Source: Sporolactobacillus spathodeae
GTDB taxonomy: Bacteria; Bacillota; Bacilli; Bacillales; Sporolactobacillaceae
Assembly (NCBI RefSeq): GCF_016908935.1
Contig: NZ_JAFBEV010000004.1
Coordinates: forward strand, 1-64,000
Length of the DNA stretch: 64,000 nucleotides
Direction of reading: 5' to 3'
The stretch's first letter is position 1. Each line of letters starts with the position of its first letter. This document shows positions 33,556 to 44,005 of this stretch, piece by piece. Below the pieces are notes generated by a model. The model was not told the origin of the DNA. It did no database searches and saw only the letters and a program-made list of their open reading frames with translations. The position numbers and the translations under genes are program-made.

Positions 33556-36500
33556 TTAAACAGGTTGTCGATCGGTTTGTTTACTGTCTTCAATTGTGCG
33601 CTTTTTCATTGGCTCATGTCTTTTTGTGATTTTTCCAGACAGCAAAGCCTTTACGACTCGTTCTGATGAAGAACCATCCTCCCATTCACAGAACCGTTGA
33701 TAAAAATCAGGGTAAGGATTCGTTCCCTTATAATCGAGCGCTTCTCGCACGGCAGGAAGCAAATGATCCATGTCTTTGACAATCGGACCCGGTGCCTCCT
33801 TCTCCAAATCAAAATAGAAGCCTCGAATTTCGTTGCCATAGTCATCCAGATCATACGTATAGAAAATAATTGGTCGTTTTAAATTGGCAAAGTCAAAAAA
33901 CACAGATGAATAATCAGTAATCAGGCAATCCGAAACTAAATAAAGTTCTCTTATGTCGGGATAATCGGAAACATTCAGCACATAATCGTTAAAAGCGCTG
34001 AGATCAATCTGATCAGCTATCAAATAGTGAAGACGAACCAGCAGCACCGTTTCGGTTCCAAACTTCTCCTGCATTCGCTTTAAATCCAGCTTCAATTCAA
34101 ACGTGTAGTGACCGATTTTTTTATATTCGTTATCCCGCCAAGTCGGTGCGTAAAGAATAACTTTCTTGTCATTCGGTATTCCTAATTTGGATTTGAGTTG
34201 GCTTATTTCTTCAGGATTATTTTTATTGTAAAGCAAATCATTTCTTGGGTATCCTGAAGGAATCATCTCGCCTTGAACTTCAAAAGCACGCTTGAATATC
34301 TCTGATGAATAAGCGTTCGGCGCCAGGCAATAATCCCATTTTCTTGCTTCACTTGTAAATTGGCTATGGTATTTCTGCAACGTCATACCCGGCATTGTAA
34401 TATGCTCAATGTCTGCCCCAAGACGTTTCAATGGTGTGCCGTGCCATGTCTGCAGATAAACGGTATCCTTTGGCTTCGGTAGCCATAATGGCCATCTGCT
34501 ATTGTTCACCCAATACTTCGCCTGTGCCCATTTTAACAACCCGCGATAGGAGTATTTGATCACATAAGGCACTTTTTCCTTCTTGAATACCGCTTCGTAG
34601 CCTTTCTGAACATTCCATATCAATTGATAATCCGGACAATGCGCTTTCATATATTCGTAAATCGCTCTCGGGTTATCCGAGTACTGCTTCCCGAAAAAGC
34701 TCTCAAAGAGAACAATTTTCTTACGGGGAAGACGTCCGAGACGACGAAAGAGCGCAGGGTAAACAAAGCTTGTCTTCTTTTTAATTAAATTTCTTAAAAA
34801 AGGCTCGCCCGGCTGTAATTCAATATCTGGACTCAAAAGCTGTTCTGCCGCTGTTTTCGCAGAATCACCACGACCGAATGTACAGAACTTATTGATAAAT
34901 TGCTCATATTTCTCCTGATAATCATGCGATCCTGGCAGGTTTAACAAAGCGTCAATCAATTCCTCGTTGGTCTGAACGATAGGGCCAGGAACAGTCTGTT
35001 CATAATCCAAATACATGCCGCGCAGTTGATTCCGGTATTGATCCAAATCATAGGCAAAGAAAACCATCGGTCTTCGGAGATGCGCGTAATCAAACATAAC
35101 CGATGAATAATCCGTGATCATCACGTCGGCTACAAGAAACAATTCTTGTATATCCGGGTAATAGGACACATCAGAGACAAATTCATTAGCAGCATCGCGT
35201 TCAAGCTTACTGGCAATAAAATAGTGCAGTCGAAGTAAGAGAACATACTCAGATGACAAACTTTTTTCTAATTGTTCCAGATCCAGTTTAAGATCGAACT
35301 GATCCCTTTGCCGAAAAGTCGGCGCATAAAGGATAATTTTCTTATCCGCGGGCAGATGAAGTTTCTTCTTAATCGCAGCAATTGATTGCGGATCGTTTTT
35401 CTGGTAAAGCAGATCATTTCTTGGAAAACCGCAAGGCACCATCTTGTTTTGAAACATGAAGGCCTTTGCCGCTATATCTGACATATACGGGCTCGGGGAA
35501 ATCAGATAATCCCATCGCCCTGAGCGTTTAAGCAAAGCATTTTGCTTCTTCCGGGTATTAAAGGTCACTTTTTCATCAAGACCCATGGTTTTCATAAATG
35601 TACCATGGAGCGTCTGCATTTCAATCTGGCCTTTTCTTTTCACATAAAAATCCGGTAAATTGGTGTTTTCCACAAAATACTTGCCGCGAGCAAGATAGTA
35701 AAAGTAGCGCCAACTGTTTTTTCGTACGGCCTGTGCTGGAGCAGTGACCGGTGTGTATTCATTATTCAAAAACCAAATATATTTGTATTTTTTTCCATAG
35801 GTCTGGCTAATTGAGTCAAAAATTGCTTTAGGATTGTCATTGAATGCGCGTCCCCAGAGGCTTTCAAAAACAATGACATTCTTTTTAATTGGAAGAAAGC
35901 GCATTAACGGATAAAGGTACCATTTGATAAACTTTCGCCGCCGCGTCGACTGATCGAGAAAAGACCACTTAATCTCGGTTAGGAATTGCAGAGAAAAATG
36001 GCTGCCAATTTCCGAGCAAAATGACAGTTTCCCTTCCGTGTAACAAATTGCCGCCTGTTCACGAAGTACATTGGACAAAATCACAGGTCGTTTGATCACT
36101 TGCTTTCTGCCTGTTTGATCCACATGCAGTTCTTCGAGATAGAGGTTCCAAGCGCCAGTCGTAAACATTTTAAAAGAGCCATTTTTTTCGATCAGGTTGG
36201 CATGGACGGTGTAAGTATGCGCGTCCGGTAATCGATTGGGCAGATCAAAAGTCACGGGTGCAGCATTATTCTGCGATTCGAAAATAAGCCATCTCTTTTC
36301 AATCGCTAGTGTATCGGAAAAAGATGTTTCGGGCAGATGCAACTCAAGCGTCAGTGTCTGTTCCGCCAGAGACAAGTATTGGACCGTTGGGTGTTGCCAT
36401 TTTGAAGCAAAAATCATTACCCGCTCTTCATCCGTTTCAATCAAGATATCTCTGTTCGCTAGCAGATGCACGGAGTCTGGATGAGTCAGCGCATTGCAAA

Positions 36501-38337
36501 CCGGATAAGGGATCGGTTGTCCTGAAAGATGATAGCCGACCATCCAGCCTGTCTGATCAAACGTCATCTCACCAAGTTTTTCATTTGGAATAATTAACTC
36601 AAATTGCTTATCCGGAGCATCCGTGTGAATTTCAGGAACAAAAACAGTCGTTTTCTTCGTCTTTGTATTAAAAAGGCTGAAACAGATGTCTTCCACCTGC
36701 CTGTTTTTGCGGCCAATCAATACCAACTGATTATTGACTACTGATCCATCATGAATCAGAACATCAGGTTCATAAACGTCTAAAGACAGCTGATAGTTCC
36801 CATTATTATGAATCTTCCACGCTTTCCCACCAACGACACGAAAAACTGCATCCATTGTTTCATCGTTCGGATTTCCGAGTCGAATCGTTCGCTCAACCCC
36901 TTGAACGATTAGCATTAACTCAATCGCCCATCTGCCGACATTTAATTGATCAAGACTATCATTTGCTGCAATTTTTATCGTGAATTGAGACCAATCGTAG
37001 TCATAGACCCGAAGCAGCGGATTGAATCGACGTGTTTTGATGGTCCCCCATTTTCTTGTGACAGAAGGATCTTTTGTTAACGTCACGGGTAAGGCAAGCT
37101 GTTTTCCATTTTCCAGATTCACAAGTACCGCGCTCATGCGAACCTGCGATCTGCTCTTGGAATCAATCCCCTCAATATAAGCGTGACCTGTGATCGTGAA
37201 ATGATCCTTATCCGCCCAGCCCATGGTCTGAACTCTGGATACTGCTTCAAGAGACTGATCCACACAAATTGGCTGATGCTTCATCGTTTCAGAAAAGCTA
37301 TATTTCTTATACCAATGTCCGTCTTTCTGATAGGGCTTAAAGTTCAGATCCCGTCTACGCTTCATTTTCATCAATCGAATGACGTCTTCCATTTTATTCT
37401 GAAGGACGAGCTGGTAGGCGAGATTGAGACGTGCCGGCAATTTTGTATAGACGGATGGATCGAATTCTTTTAATTCTTTTGAAAGCAATTGTTGTAATTG
37501 ATTAATATGAACAGAATCCGCGGACGGCAAGGCTTTCAAATAAAAATAATAGTCGACAATTAAATATTTAAATTGATTGGCAAGGCGGATTTCTTGGGGC
37601 ACCGGATGCTTCGTCATAAACGCACGAACCATCTCTAACGCCTTCAGACGATCCATAAAGTTACCAATATCATTTTTTCTCTGCGTGATCGACTGATCAT
37701 CGTTTTCCCGAATGCGCCAATAATAAATGGTCTTCTCGACAATATCTACAGACGATGCAAGAAAATGCGCAGGAATGGTTACTGGAATATCTTCGTACAG
37801 CATCCCTTCAGGAAAGGAAAACTGATGTTTTTCCCAGAAAGATCGTTTGTATAATTTGTTCCATGCCGTTGTATCGTAAAGTAATGAAGGTGTTTGGGTA
37901 ATATGCGTTTTTTCCTTGGTATCGTAGATTGCCTTTTTATGGAGCCAAGATCGTATATTTTTCTTTGAATTGAAGCGATTCACGCCACCGACAACGATAT
38001 CCGAATGGGTATGCTGCGCCATCCGATAAAGGACTTCATAGGCATCGAGGCTCAGATAATCATCGCCATCGACAAAGGCAAGGTACTCACCCTCGGCATA
38101 GGCTACACCTACATTTCTAGCCGCCCCTAAACCCTTATTTTCTTGATGGATCACCTGGAAATGGTCATAGTTTTCCGCATATTGGTCCATTATTGCGCCT
38201 GTTCCATCCTGGGATCCATCGTCGACCATAATGACCTGTATCTGATTAAAACTCTGTCCGGCAATAGAATCCAGACATTGTCTGATATAATTCTCTACTT
38301 GATAACCTGGAACAATCACACTGATTTTATAGTCCAT
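33556..38337 (-). CDS. Three-domain wall-polymer synthase: GT2 plus two CDP-glycerol glycerophosphotransferase domains
   Basis: 1593-residue protein. Residues about 5-330 are a family 2 glycosyltransferase (ISVIVPGYQVENYIRQCLDS, DDGSQDGTG, DGDDY). Residues about 350-800 are beta-rich with no motif I can name. Two tandem TagF/TarL-type domains follow: one from about 819 with LHGTFMK and TDYSSVMFDYAH, another from about 1207 with WHGTPLK and TDYSSVFFDFANLKRP. The second has the canonical His motif; the first has Leu and Phe in place of Trp and Pro. It should build a glycerol/ribitol-phosphate polymer at the inner membrane face. Usual TagF or TarL proteins have one such domain. No tag/tar cluster surrounds it; the membrane protein at 38777 is the next gene. 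Confidence 0.85.
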   Translation of the reverse strand: MDYKISVIVPGYQVENYIRQCLDSIAGQSFNQIQVIMVDDGSQDGTGAIMDQYAENYDHFQVIHQENKGLGAARNVGVAYAEGEYLAFVDGDDYLSLDAYEVLYRMAQHTHSDIVVGGVNRFNSKKNIRSWLHKKAIYDTKEKTHITQTPSLLYDTTAWNKLYKRSFWEKHQFSFPEGMLYEDIPVTIPAHFLASSVDIVEKTIYYWRIRENDDQSITQRKNDIGNFMDRLKALEMVRAFMTKHPVPQEIRLANQFKYLIVDYYFYLKALPSADSVHINQLQQLLSKELKEFDPSVYTKLPARLNLAYQLVLQNKMEDVIRLMKMKRRRDLNFKPYQKDGHWYKKYSFSETMKHQPICVDQSLEAVSRVQTMGWADKDHFTITGHAYIEGIDSKSRSQVRMSAVLVNLENGKQLALPVTLTKDPSVTRKWGTIKTRRFNPLLRVYDYDWSQFTIKIAANDSLDQLNVGRWAIELMLIVQGVERTIRLGNPNDETMDAVFRVVGGKAWKIHNNGNYQLSLDVYEPDVLIHDGSVVNNQLVLIGRKNRQVEDICFSLFNTKTKKTTVFVPEIHTDAPDKQFELIIPNEKLGEMTFDQTGWMVGYHLSGQPIPYPVCNALTHPDSVHLLANRDILIETDEERVMIFASKWQHPTVQYLSLAEQTLTLELHLPETSFSDTLAIEKRWLIFESQNNAAPVTFDLPNRLPDAHTYTVHANLIEKNGSFKMFTTGAWNLYLEELHVDQTGRKQVIKRPVILSNVLREQAAICYTEGKLSFCSEIGSHFSLQFLTEIKWSFLDQSTRRRKFIKWYLYPLMRFLPIKKNVIVFESLWGRAFNDNPKAIFDSISQTYGKKYKYIWFLNNEYTPVTAPAQAVRKNSWRYFYYLARGKYFVENTNLPDFYVKRKGQIEMQTLHGTFMKTMGLDEKVTFNTRKKQNALLKRSGRWDYLISPSPYMSDIAAKAFMFQNKMVPCGFPRNDLLYQKNDPQSIAAIKKKLHLPADKKIILYAPTFRQRDQFDLKLDLEQLEKSLSSEYVLLLRLHYFIASKLERDAANEFVSDVSYYPDIQELFLVADVMITDYSSVMFDYAHLRRPMVFFAYDLDQYRNQLRGMYLDYEQTVPGPIVQTNEELIDALLNLPGSHDYQEKYEQFINKFCTFGRGDSAKTAAEQLLSPDIELQPGEPFLRNLIKKKTSFVYPALFRRLGRLPRKKIVLFESFFGKQYSDNPRAIYEYMKAHCPDYQLIWNVQKGYEAVFKKEKVPYVIKYSYRGLLKWAQAKYWVNNSRWPLWLPKPKDTVYLQTWHGTPLKRLGADIEHITMPGMTLQKYHSQFTSEARKWDYCLAPNAYSSEIFKRAFEVQGEMIPSGYPRNDLLYNKNNPEEISQLKSKLGIPNDKKVILYAPTWRDNEYKKIGHYTFELKLDLKRMQEKFGTETVLLVRLHYLIADQIDLSAFNDYVLNVSDYPDIRELYLVSDCLITDYSSVFFDFANLKRPIIFYTYDLDDYGNEIRGFYFDLEKEAPGPIVKDMDHLLPAVREALDYKGTNPYPDFYQRFCEWEDGSSSERVVKALLSGKITKRHEPMKKRTIEDSKQTDRQPV

Positions 38338-38629
38338 CACTTTGTCTTCCTCGCTTATTCGATTGCAGTAGCCATCGAAAGGATTTAATCACAGCCAAAG
38401 TACCTTCAATGCAGATTTGAAGCATCTTAATGTGACTCCCTTAAGTGTATGGAGAATGTCCGTAATTAGTCATTAAAGGAAAATGAGATATTCTTAAAAT
38501 TTGATTAAAATTTTCTCATTTATGGCTAGATTAACGAAGTTTTATTAAATAGTCAATCACCCAGGAATAGGCCAAATTTATAGCTTGTCCTTAGCTATGA
38601 ATTAAAATGCGGCTTTTGATCAACAGGCT

Positions 38630-38710
38630 TATCTTGACTACACGTCAGCTGCTCGCTTGCCGCGGGCGCTGCATCTTTTGCGAAAAAATCTTCTATATTC
38701 TTAACATATT
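38630..38710 (+). repeat. Dispersed intergenic repeat, copy J (short)
   Basis: CAGCTGCTCGCTTG, CCGCGGGCGCTGCATC, TTTTGCGAAAAAATC and TATATTCTTAACAT. Confidence 0.7.
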
Positions 38711-38711
38711 T

Positions 38712-38749
38712 AAAAAGCGATCTGCTGAAAAAACAGCAAATCGCTTTTT
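38712..38749. terminator. Bidirectional terminator downstream of the large membrane protein
   Basis: AAAAAGCGAT-CTGCTG pairs with CAGCA-AATCGCTTTTT. Confidence 0.85.
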
Positions 38750-38776
38750 GGCCTGTCACAATCCATTTTCAGGATG

Positions 38777-41008
38777 TTAGGCATCTATTGCCTTCATGCC
38801 TTTGCCTGATGATCCCGATCGTTTTCCCCGCGAACCCTTGCGTACGGATTCCCTGAAACGGTACATTGCAATGAGTAAAATCAGTAATGGAATACTCAAA
38901 AGTGTCAAATAAACCGGCTCACTTAAGTAGGGATGATTCCCTTTCGTGTAGACTTGAAACATTAAATCTTTTTTGTGCTGTATTTGGTCGTTCAGATAAA
39001 GCGCCCCGCCTGAGTAGAGATCCATTTGCTCGTACCAACCTCTTTGATTCATTGCAAGCGATAATTTGGAATCTGGCACTCCCGTAAGCTTTTTGATTGT
39101 CAAAGTATAACGGTGATTCGAAGCGTGCGTCCAATGGTGAATCGGAATCGTTACGTGCCCACTCCGCTTTAATCGATTACTGTTCACGATTTTTTGCCCA
39201 ATGACCGAACGGCTGCTTTTCCCATTCGCTGTGACGGATGCCAAATAGCGCGCCGCTCCCTGATGTTTCAAGACGCGAAATCGAACAGCCTTAAAAGGCT
39301 TTTTTGCTGTAAAAGTTTGCTTAACTTGCTGCGTCGCGCGCACAATGGCAATCGTTTTCTTGATGCTGACTGACTGATCGATCACATAATTAGGCTTAGC
39401 ATCAACGATTTGTGTGACGGTCTGATTATTTTTCAAAGCGATGCTTGCTGTCAATGCCAACAAGCCTGTCATCCCCAACATACCCGCTTTATAATACAGA
39501 CGCACGTTCTTCGCTTTTCTCGTAAAAATAACTGCTAAATCATAGAGTTCTTGCAACCCATAGATGCAGCCTGTCAATTGCAGTACCGTGAACAGCAAGG
39601 CATAACGCGGCTCTGCCTCCCAAACGATGACGTAGAACAGGAAACTTCCGAATAAACATAATTGAAGATACAAATTTTCATCGTATTTTCGCTTGCGAAT
39701 CAACCGAATCGCAGCCAAGGCAAATAGAATCCATTCAACGATATGGATACCTTGTATCGCATAGACGATCAGCTCTTTTCGATTGCCAAAGAGATAATTA
39801 TACGGTACAGAATAATTGCTTGTATTATGGGTGTACCAATAATAACCGATACTGCCATCTGCGAATGTTCGCGCATCTTTGATCGCCCATATTTTGCTAA
39901 AACCGAGAAGACCGTCTTTTTTTATTCTATTCTGGATCACGCGAATATCGGCAGACTCTTTTTTCTGTTGGGTCGACGGATTGCGTGACAATAGGTAATC
40001 ATTCTTATTATATCTTCCTGCGTCCGATGTTCCGAGCACCATCCAACTCGTCACAGGCATTTGCAGGGCCATATTTTTATGAAAACCCATTTGTTCCTCA
40101 TAGGTCTGAGCAAGCTTGCCGAAACCAGTCACGAGAATGAGCGTAACGAGTAACAAATAGAGCGCTTTTTTTACTTTTTTAACTAAAAGTAGATAAATGA
40201 TGGTCGCAGGAAGCATAAGAATAATATTTTCCCTGATTTGAAAACCAATCGCAATTAATACGGCACAGTAAACCAGATACTTCAACTGTCCCGTTCGTGT
40301 CAATCGGAAGACGAAATACAACACCAACGAAGGAAACATCAGCGCAAATGAATCGGTATAAAAGTAGGTCAGATAGAAAAAAAGCGGAAAACAAGTTAAA
40401 ACGAGAATCAGAAATAAATGACCCATTTTCCTGTTTTGTGACGACACAATGAATCGCCAAGCGAAATAGATGGCAATGTTAAGCGCCATCGCACTAGAAA
40501 TTTGATCCGCATAGATGAAAAGATGTGCCTGCCCGAGACAAATATAGCGGTATAACCAGTAGCGAATGATGGTGATGCTGATATTATTCGGATAGATCTG
40601 AAAATAATCCATAATGCCAGGCGTACGCCGATGCTTCAGCATATCAATTGCTTGCGAGTACGTATGACCGCCATCAAAACTAGGTGGTAAGATGCCGTGG
40701 AATAAGGCAATGATCAATAGCTCAAACAGAATAACTACTCCCCATAAAGCAAGAGAAACAGATTTTTCTTGTCTAGGGGACATCCGTTTGAAAGCGCGCA
40801 TTAACAGAAGGAGTAAGAGTAGATATATCAATGAGAAAAGGAATAATGCGATCGGAATATCGAGAAAATGAAAATACTTGCCAAGATACAATCCGGTCAT
40901 TTTCCAATAATAATCAGGAAAGATGAAACAAGCGACAATTGTTAGCATGAGTACAACTAAATTGACAATTGAAAAAGCAATGACCCATGGTCGAAGATAG
41001 CCTTTCAC
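38777..41008 (-). CDS. Large integral membrane protein, GT-C glycosyltransferase-like
   Basis: 743 residues. About 12 membrane helices in the first 540 residues with a large first external loop (GILPPSFDGGHTYSQAIDML) typical of GT-C/PMT-like enzymes, then an external beta-rich domain (about 550-695) and a last helix (about 705-725) with a basic tail (RKGSRGKRSGSSGKG). No family assignment beyond this is safe. It could add sugars to teichoic acid or another wall glycan, fitting the wall-polymer synthase next to it. The start is GTG at 41008 behind GAGGTGG; ATG-like starts upstream (41032) lack an SD. Confidence 0.7.
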   Translation of the reverse strand: MKGYLRPWVIAFSIVNLVVLMLTIVACFIFPDYYWKMTGLYLGKYFHFLDIPIALFLFSLIYLLLLLLLMRAFKRMSPRQEKSVSLALWGVVILFELLIIALFHGILPPSFDGGHTYSQAIDMLKHRRTPGIMDYFQIYPNNISITIIRYWLYRYICLGQAHLFIYADQISSAMALNIAIYFAWRFIVSSQNRKMGHLFLILVLTCFPLFFYLTYFYTDSFALMFPSLVLYFVFRLTRTGQLKYLVYCAVLIAIGFQIRENIILMLPATIIYLLLVKKVKKALYLLLVTLILVTGFGKLAQTYEEQMGFHKNMALQMPVTSWMVLGTSDAGRYNKNDYLLSRNPSTQQKKESADIRVIQNRIKKDGLLGFSKIWAIKDARTFADGSIGYYWYTHNTSNYSVPYNYLFGNRKELIVYAIQGIHIVEWILFALAAIRLIRKRKYDENLYLQLCLFGSFLFYVIVWEAEPRYALLFTVLQLTGCIYGLQELYDLAVIFTRKAKNVRLYYKAGMLGMTGLLALTASIALKNNQTVTQIVDAKPNYVIDQSVSIKKTIAIVRATQQVKQTFTAKKPFKAVRFRVLKHQGAARYLASVTANGKSSRSVIGQKIVNSNRLKRSGHVTIPIHHWTHASNHRYTLTIKKLTGVPDSKLSLAMNQRGWYEQMDLYSGGALYLNDQIQHKKDLMFQVYTKGNHPYLSEPVYLTLLSIPLLILLIAMYRFRESVRKGSRGKRSGSSGKGMKAIDA

Positions 41009-41140
41009 AAAAACCACCTCAAAACATCTCACGATAAATTTTTTCCAGCCTTTATTTTAGAGAATAATGATTGAAAAGAAAAGAAATGTTGAAAGAATTA
41101 AACATTAGAGATCTTTCATGATCGCTCAGATTAGCCAAAT

Positions 41141-41182
41141 AAAAAAGACACCCATCGAGCGCCGAAACGCTCAAGGGATGTC
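41141..41182 (-). terminator. Terminator of the amino-acid permease
   Basis: Minus strand GACATCCCTTGAGCG-TTTCGG-CGCTCGATGGGTGTC followed by TTTTTTATT. Confidence 0.9.
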
Positions 41183-41212
41183 GCTTGAATTCATTGATAA
41201 ATGTGTTAAAGC

Positions 41213-42577
41213 TTAACGATGATCCGAATCACGCCGATTGATGCCAAATACGTAATAACTAATGACAACAAGGCCTAAGAAAATAATCCCGGCAATTAAT
41301 GATAAACGGGTATCCGTATTAAACCACATGCCAATCAATATGGCGATTAAGAACGCAATCGTCAGATAATTTGCGAGTGGCGTAAGTGGCATTTTAAATG
41401 GATGTTGGCCCATTTCGGCCTTCCGGACCTTTCTGAATCGGATTTGACTGATTAAGATGACAAACCAAGGGATCATACCTGGAAGTACACTCGCGCTATA
41501 GACATACACAAAGACCTTCGGCGGTGCAATATAGTTTAAAACGACACCAATGGCTAGACCAATGAGCACAGCGATTGTTCCGTACAGAGGCACCCCATGA
41601 CGCGAAACTTTCATAAAGAACTTCGGTGCCTGTCCCATTTCGCCTAATGTATAGAGCATTCGGCCAGCACTGAAAATGCCGCTGTTGCATCCCGACATGG
41701 CGGCGGTTATGACAACAAAATTAATGATGCCGGCTGCAGCTGTGATACCTATTTTCGCGAATGTCGTCACAAAGGGGCTTCCGATCGCATTCAATTGATT
41801 CCAGGGATAAACGGTGACGATAACAAAAATCGCGCCAATATAGAAGATCAAAATACGCCAAATAATACTTTGGATCGCATGGGTCAGCGTATGTTTCGGA
41901 TCTTTTGCTTCACCAGCCGTAATCCCAATTAATTCAACGCCTTGATAAGCGGCAACGACGAGCGATAAAGCAAAGAAGAAACCTTTCCAGCCTCCTGTAA
42001 AAAAACCGCCATGCGTCCAAAGATTTGATAAGCCGATCGCCTTCCCGCCATTACCGAATCCGAGAAAAATAAGTCCCAAACCAGCAATAATCATCACCAC
42101 GATAGTCACGACTTTAATTAATGCAAACCAAAATTCGAATTCACCGAATGACTTCACAGAAATCAAATTTGCCGCGCCAAGAATAACCATGACAATGATA
42201 CTCGGTATCCATGCAGGCAACGACGGGAACCAGAATTTTATGTAGACGCCAACAGCAATGACTTCAGACATGCCCACGATAAGCCACTGGAACCAGTTAC
42301 TCCATGCGGTGAGATAGCCCGCAAGCGGATGGATATAGTTGTGCCCGAATGTCGCAAATGAACCGGTGCTGGGCTCAAGGTACAGCATTTCTCCCATCGC
42401 ACGCATAATGAAAAAGATAAATAGGCCGCTGATTGCATAGGCGAGAAGAACGGATGGCCCTGTCCATTGTATGGTGCTAGCCGAGCCCATAAATAACCCC
42501 ACGCCAATTGTACCGCCCAGAGCAATCATCTGAATATGCCGTGCGCTGAGTCCTCGCTTTAGTTGTTTATTTTCCAA
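41213..42577 (-). CDS. Amino-acid permease, APC family
   Basis: 454 residues with 12 predicted helices. The APC/AAT signature [17 protein letters not shown] near the N-terminus and [21 protein letters not shown] are characteristic of the YtnA/AapA/ProY/RocE branch that imports amino acids with protons. The substrate is not decided by sequence; AapA-like (D-serine, D-alanine, glycine) is the nearest impression. The TTG at 42577 follows GGAGG with seven-base spacing and gives the standard N-terminus ([13 protein letters not shown]); an upstream open frame to 42649 is probably not translated. Confidence 0.9.
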   Translation of the reverse strand: MENKQLKRGLSARHIQMIALGGTIGVGLFMGSASTIQWTGPSVLLAYAISGLFIFFIMRAMGEMLYLEPSTGSFATFGHNYIHPLAGYLTAWSNWFQWLIVGMSEVIAVGVYIKFWFPSLPAWIPSIIVMVILGAANLISVKSFGEFEFWFALIKVVTIVVMIIAGLGLIFLGFGNGGKAIGLSNLWTHGGFFTGGWKGFFFALSLVVAAYQGVELIGITAGEAKDPKHTLTHAIQSIIWRILIFYIGAIFVIVTVYPWNQLNAIGSPFVTTFAKIGITAAAGIINFVVITAAMSGCNSGIFSAGRMLYTLGEMGQAPKFFMKVSRHGVPLYGTIAVLIGLAIGVVLNYIAPPKVFVYVYSASVLPGMIPWFVILISQIRFRKVRKAEMGQHPFKMPLTPLANYLTIAFLIAILIGMWFNTDTRLSLIAGIIFLGLVVISYYVFGINRRDSDHR

Positions 42578-42714
42578 TCTGCATCCTCCAGTATGTAAAT
42601 TCAAGTTACCCTTTATCATTCCCTCATGTAAAAGACCTATTTGTCCCAATCATCTCAATTTAAGATACTTTTGCCCATTGTTTGAATAATTTACCAATTA
42701 ATTGCAAAAAAATA

Positions 42715-42800
42715 GCTACAACAATTGTGCTACGGCTGCTCGCTTGCAGCGGGCAGGACGGGCGTTTCCCCAGGCAGGCAAGTAACCTGCACTCATTTTA
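42715..42800 (+). repeat. Dispersed intergenic repeat, copy K (short, diverged)
   Basis: ACAACAATTGTGCTACGGC, TGCTCGCTTGCAGCGGGC, then CAGGCAGGCAAGTAACCTGC. It overlaps the 3' end of the lipoprotein gene on the other strand. Confidence 0.65.
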
Positions 42801-43236
42801 AGGGAACGCTCAATATTTTTGCGACGGTCTTGAGATTCTCGCGATTTACTTTTATGAGCTCTTTAATTTTTGTTCGATCCTTGCTCATTATCGCATCTTG
42901 GAGTTCATCATACTTTCCATGTACCTTTTCAGCATAATCCGCTCCCTTTTTTGCTTTCAACGATGGAAGAATTCGAACATGAAATTCATCATGAAGTTGA
43001 TTGGCGAGAGAAGTAGCGGATTTATAATCTGCTTGCTTCATTTCTTGCTCAATGGACGTTAATCCCTTCAATTCATCTTGAAAAGCTTTTGATAGAGAAC
43101 TTTGATGACCGTTTTTCATTGACATACCTTTCATCGCGTCCTTGTGCTGCTGAGAACTACCGCTTTGTGCTGTGCCGCACGCTGTAAGACTCACGATCAT
43201 TATGAGCCCAATCATTGCTGTTATCGTTTTACTCAC
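42793..43236 (-). CDS. Lipoprotein, Met/His-rich, possible copper binding
   Basis: 147 residues: signal peptide with lipobox SLTAC (Cys near residue 20), then a Met/His/Lys patch MKGMSMKNGHQ and a long alpha-helical domain (about 50-145). The N-terminal Met-His patch is similar in style to extracellular copper-handling proteins, and copper genes follow on this strand further upstream; function is inference. The start is GTG after GGCGG. It begins three bases after the PepSY-like gene, so the two are cotranscribed. Confidence 0.7.
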   Translation of the reverse strand: MSKTITAMIGLIMIVSLTACGTAQSGSSQQHKDAMKGMSMKNGHQSSLSKAFQDELKGLTSIEQEMKQADYKSATSLANQLHDEFHVRILPSLKAKKGADYAEKVHGKYDELQDAIMSKDRTKIKELIKVNRENLKTVAKILSVPLK

Positions 43237-43239
43237 TTT

Positions 43240-43563
43240 TTACCGCCTCTTTTTTCTGTTCCTTATTTTTATGATGAAATGAATCCACATCCAAATACCA
43301 GATAAGCTCAGAATAATCATACAGATCGCCCCAAGGTCAGTAAGCCAAACGATCGATGTATTTCCTATTGTTCCAGAGTGAATCGCGAAAATAAATTCCT
43401 GCAACCGCATCGTGGTATTTGAAGAATAGCCAATTAAGGAACGATGGTTCAATAAAATGCCTGTTACAGCCATCAGTAAAACGAGCAAAGAACCAACTAA
43501 CCCAGCAGTAAGATGAATCGTTTTCAGTACTTTATACATAAGCAACACTCGCATCATATTCAT
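43240..43563 (-). CDS. PepSY-associated-type small membrane protein
   Basis: 107 residues with three hydrophobic segments (about 15-40, 72-98) and a basic C-terminus (KIRNRKKRR). The pattern IHLTAGLVGSLLVLLMAVTG then ILLNH is the PepSY-associated TM helix signature. Such proteins accompany iron/copper reductase or siderophore-reductase systems. Cotranscribed with the lipoprotein. No strong SD; ATG at 43545 or 43539 could also start it. Confidence 0.65.
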   Translation of the reverse strand: MNMMRVLLMYKVLKTIHLTAGLVGSLLVLLMAVTGILLNHRSLIGYSSNTTMRLQEFIFAIHSGTIGNTSIVWLTDLGAICMIILSLSGIWMWIHFIIKIRNRKKRR

Positions 43564-44005
43564 ATTTGTGACAAACTATTGTCCATCAATAAAATATACC
43601 ATATTAACTTTGGAAATTCTGTTTCGATGCATTTTTATCCTTTTTATCCCCCCGCTGTTTTTTTGCGACTAATGACTAGCATCGAAATGTGCTATTGATC
43701 GTCAAGCTTAGCTTCACCACATTTCAACTAATTCAGACCATATCATAGTTTTCAAATATAAAAATGAGCTGCTCTTCAGAAAAACTTGGCTTAGCTCATT
43801 CTTCTAAACCATGGGTTGCCTACTCGAATTCAATTGCGAAAATGACGTATCGAATAACGAAAAAAATAACAGAATAAAAACACTGAAAAAACTTTGAAAA
43901 AAGTATAAACTATCAAAGAACTCTTTATCATTTTTTTATTGCTCATTAGTCAAATCGACGAAACTATTCCCGATAATATTTTGATAGATACAGTGGAGGC
44001 ATTCG
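43564..44005. other. Gene-free stretch upstream of the DedA-PAP2 fusion
   Basis: Very AT-rich. It holds the small repeat fragment L and otherwise no supported gene, riboswitch or clear promoter. The SD GTGGAGG of the next gene is at its end. Confidence 0.6.
43774..43806 (+). repeat. Dispersed intergenic repeat, copy L (left-end fragment)
   Basis: CAGAAAAACTTGGCTTAGCTCATTCTTC; the right half of the small hairpin is replaced by unrelated sequence that pairs with AATGAGCT upstream. Confidence 0.6.
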
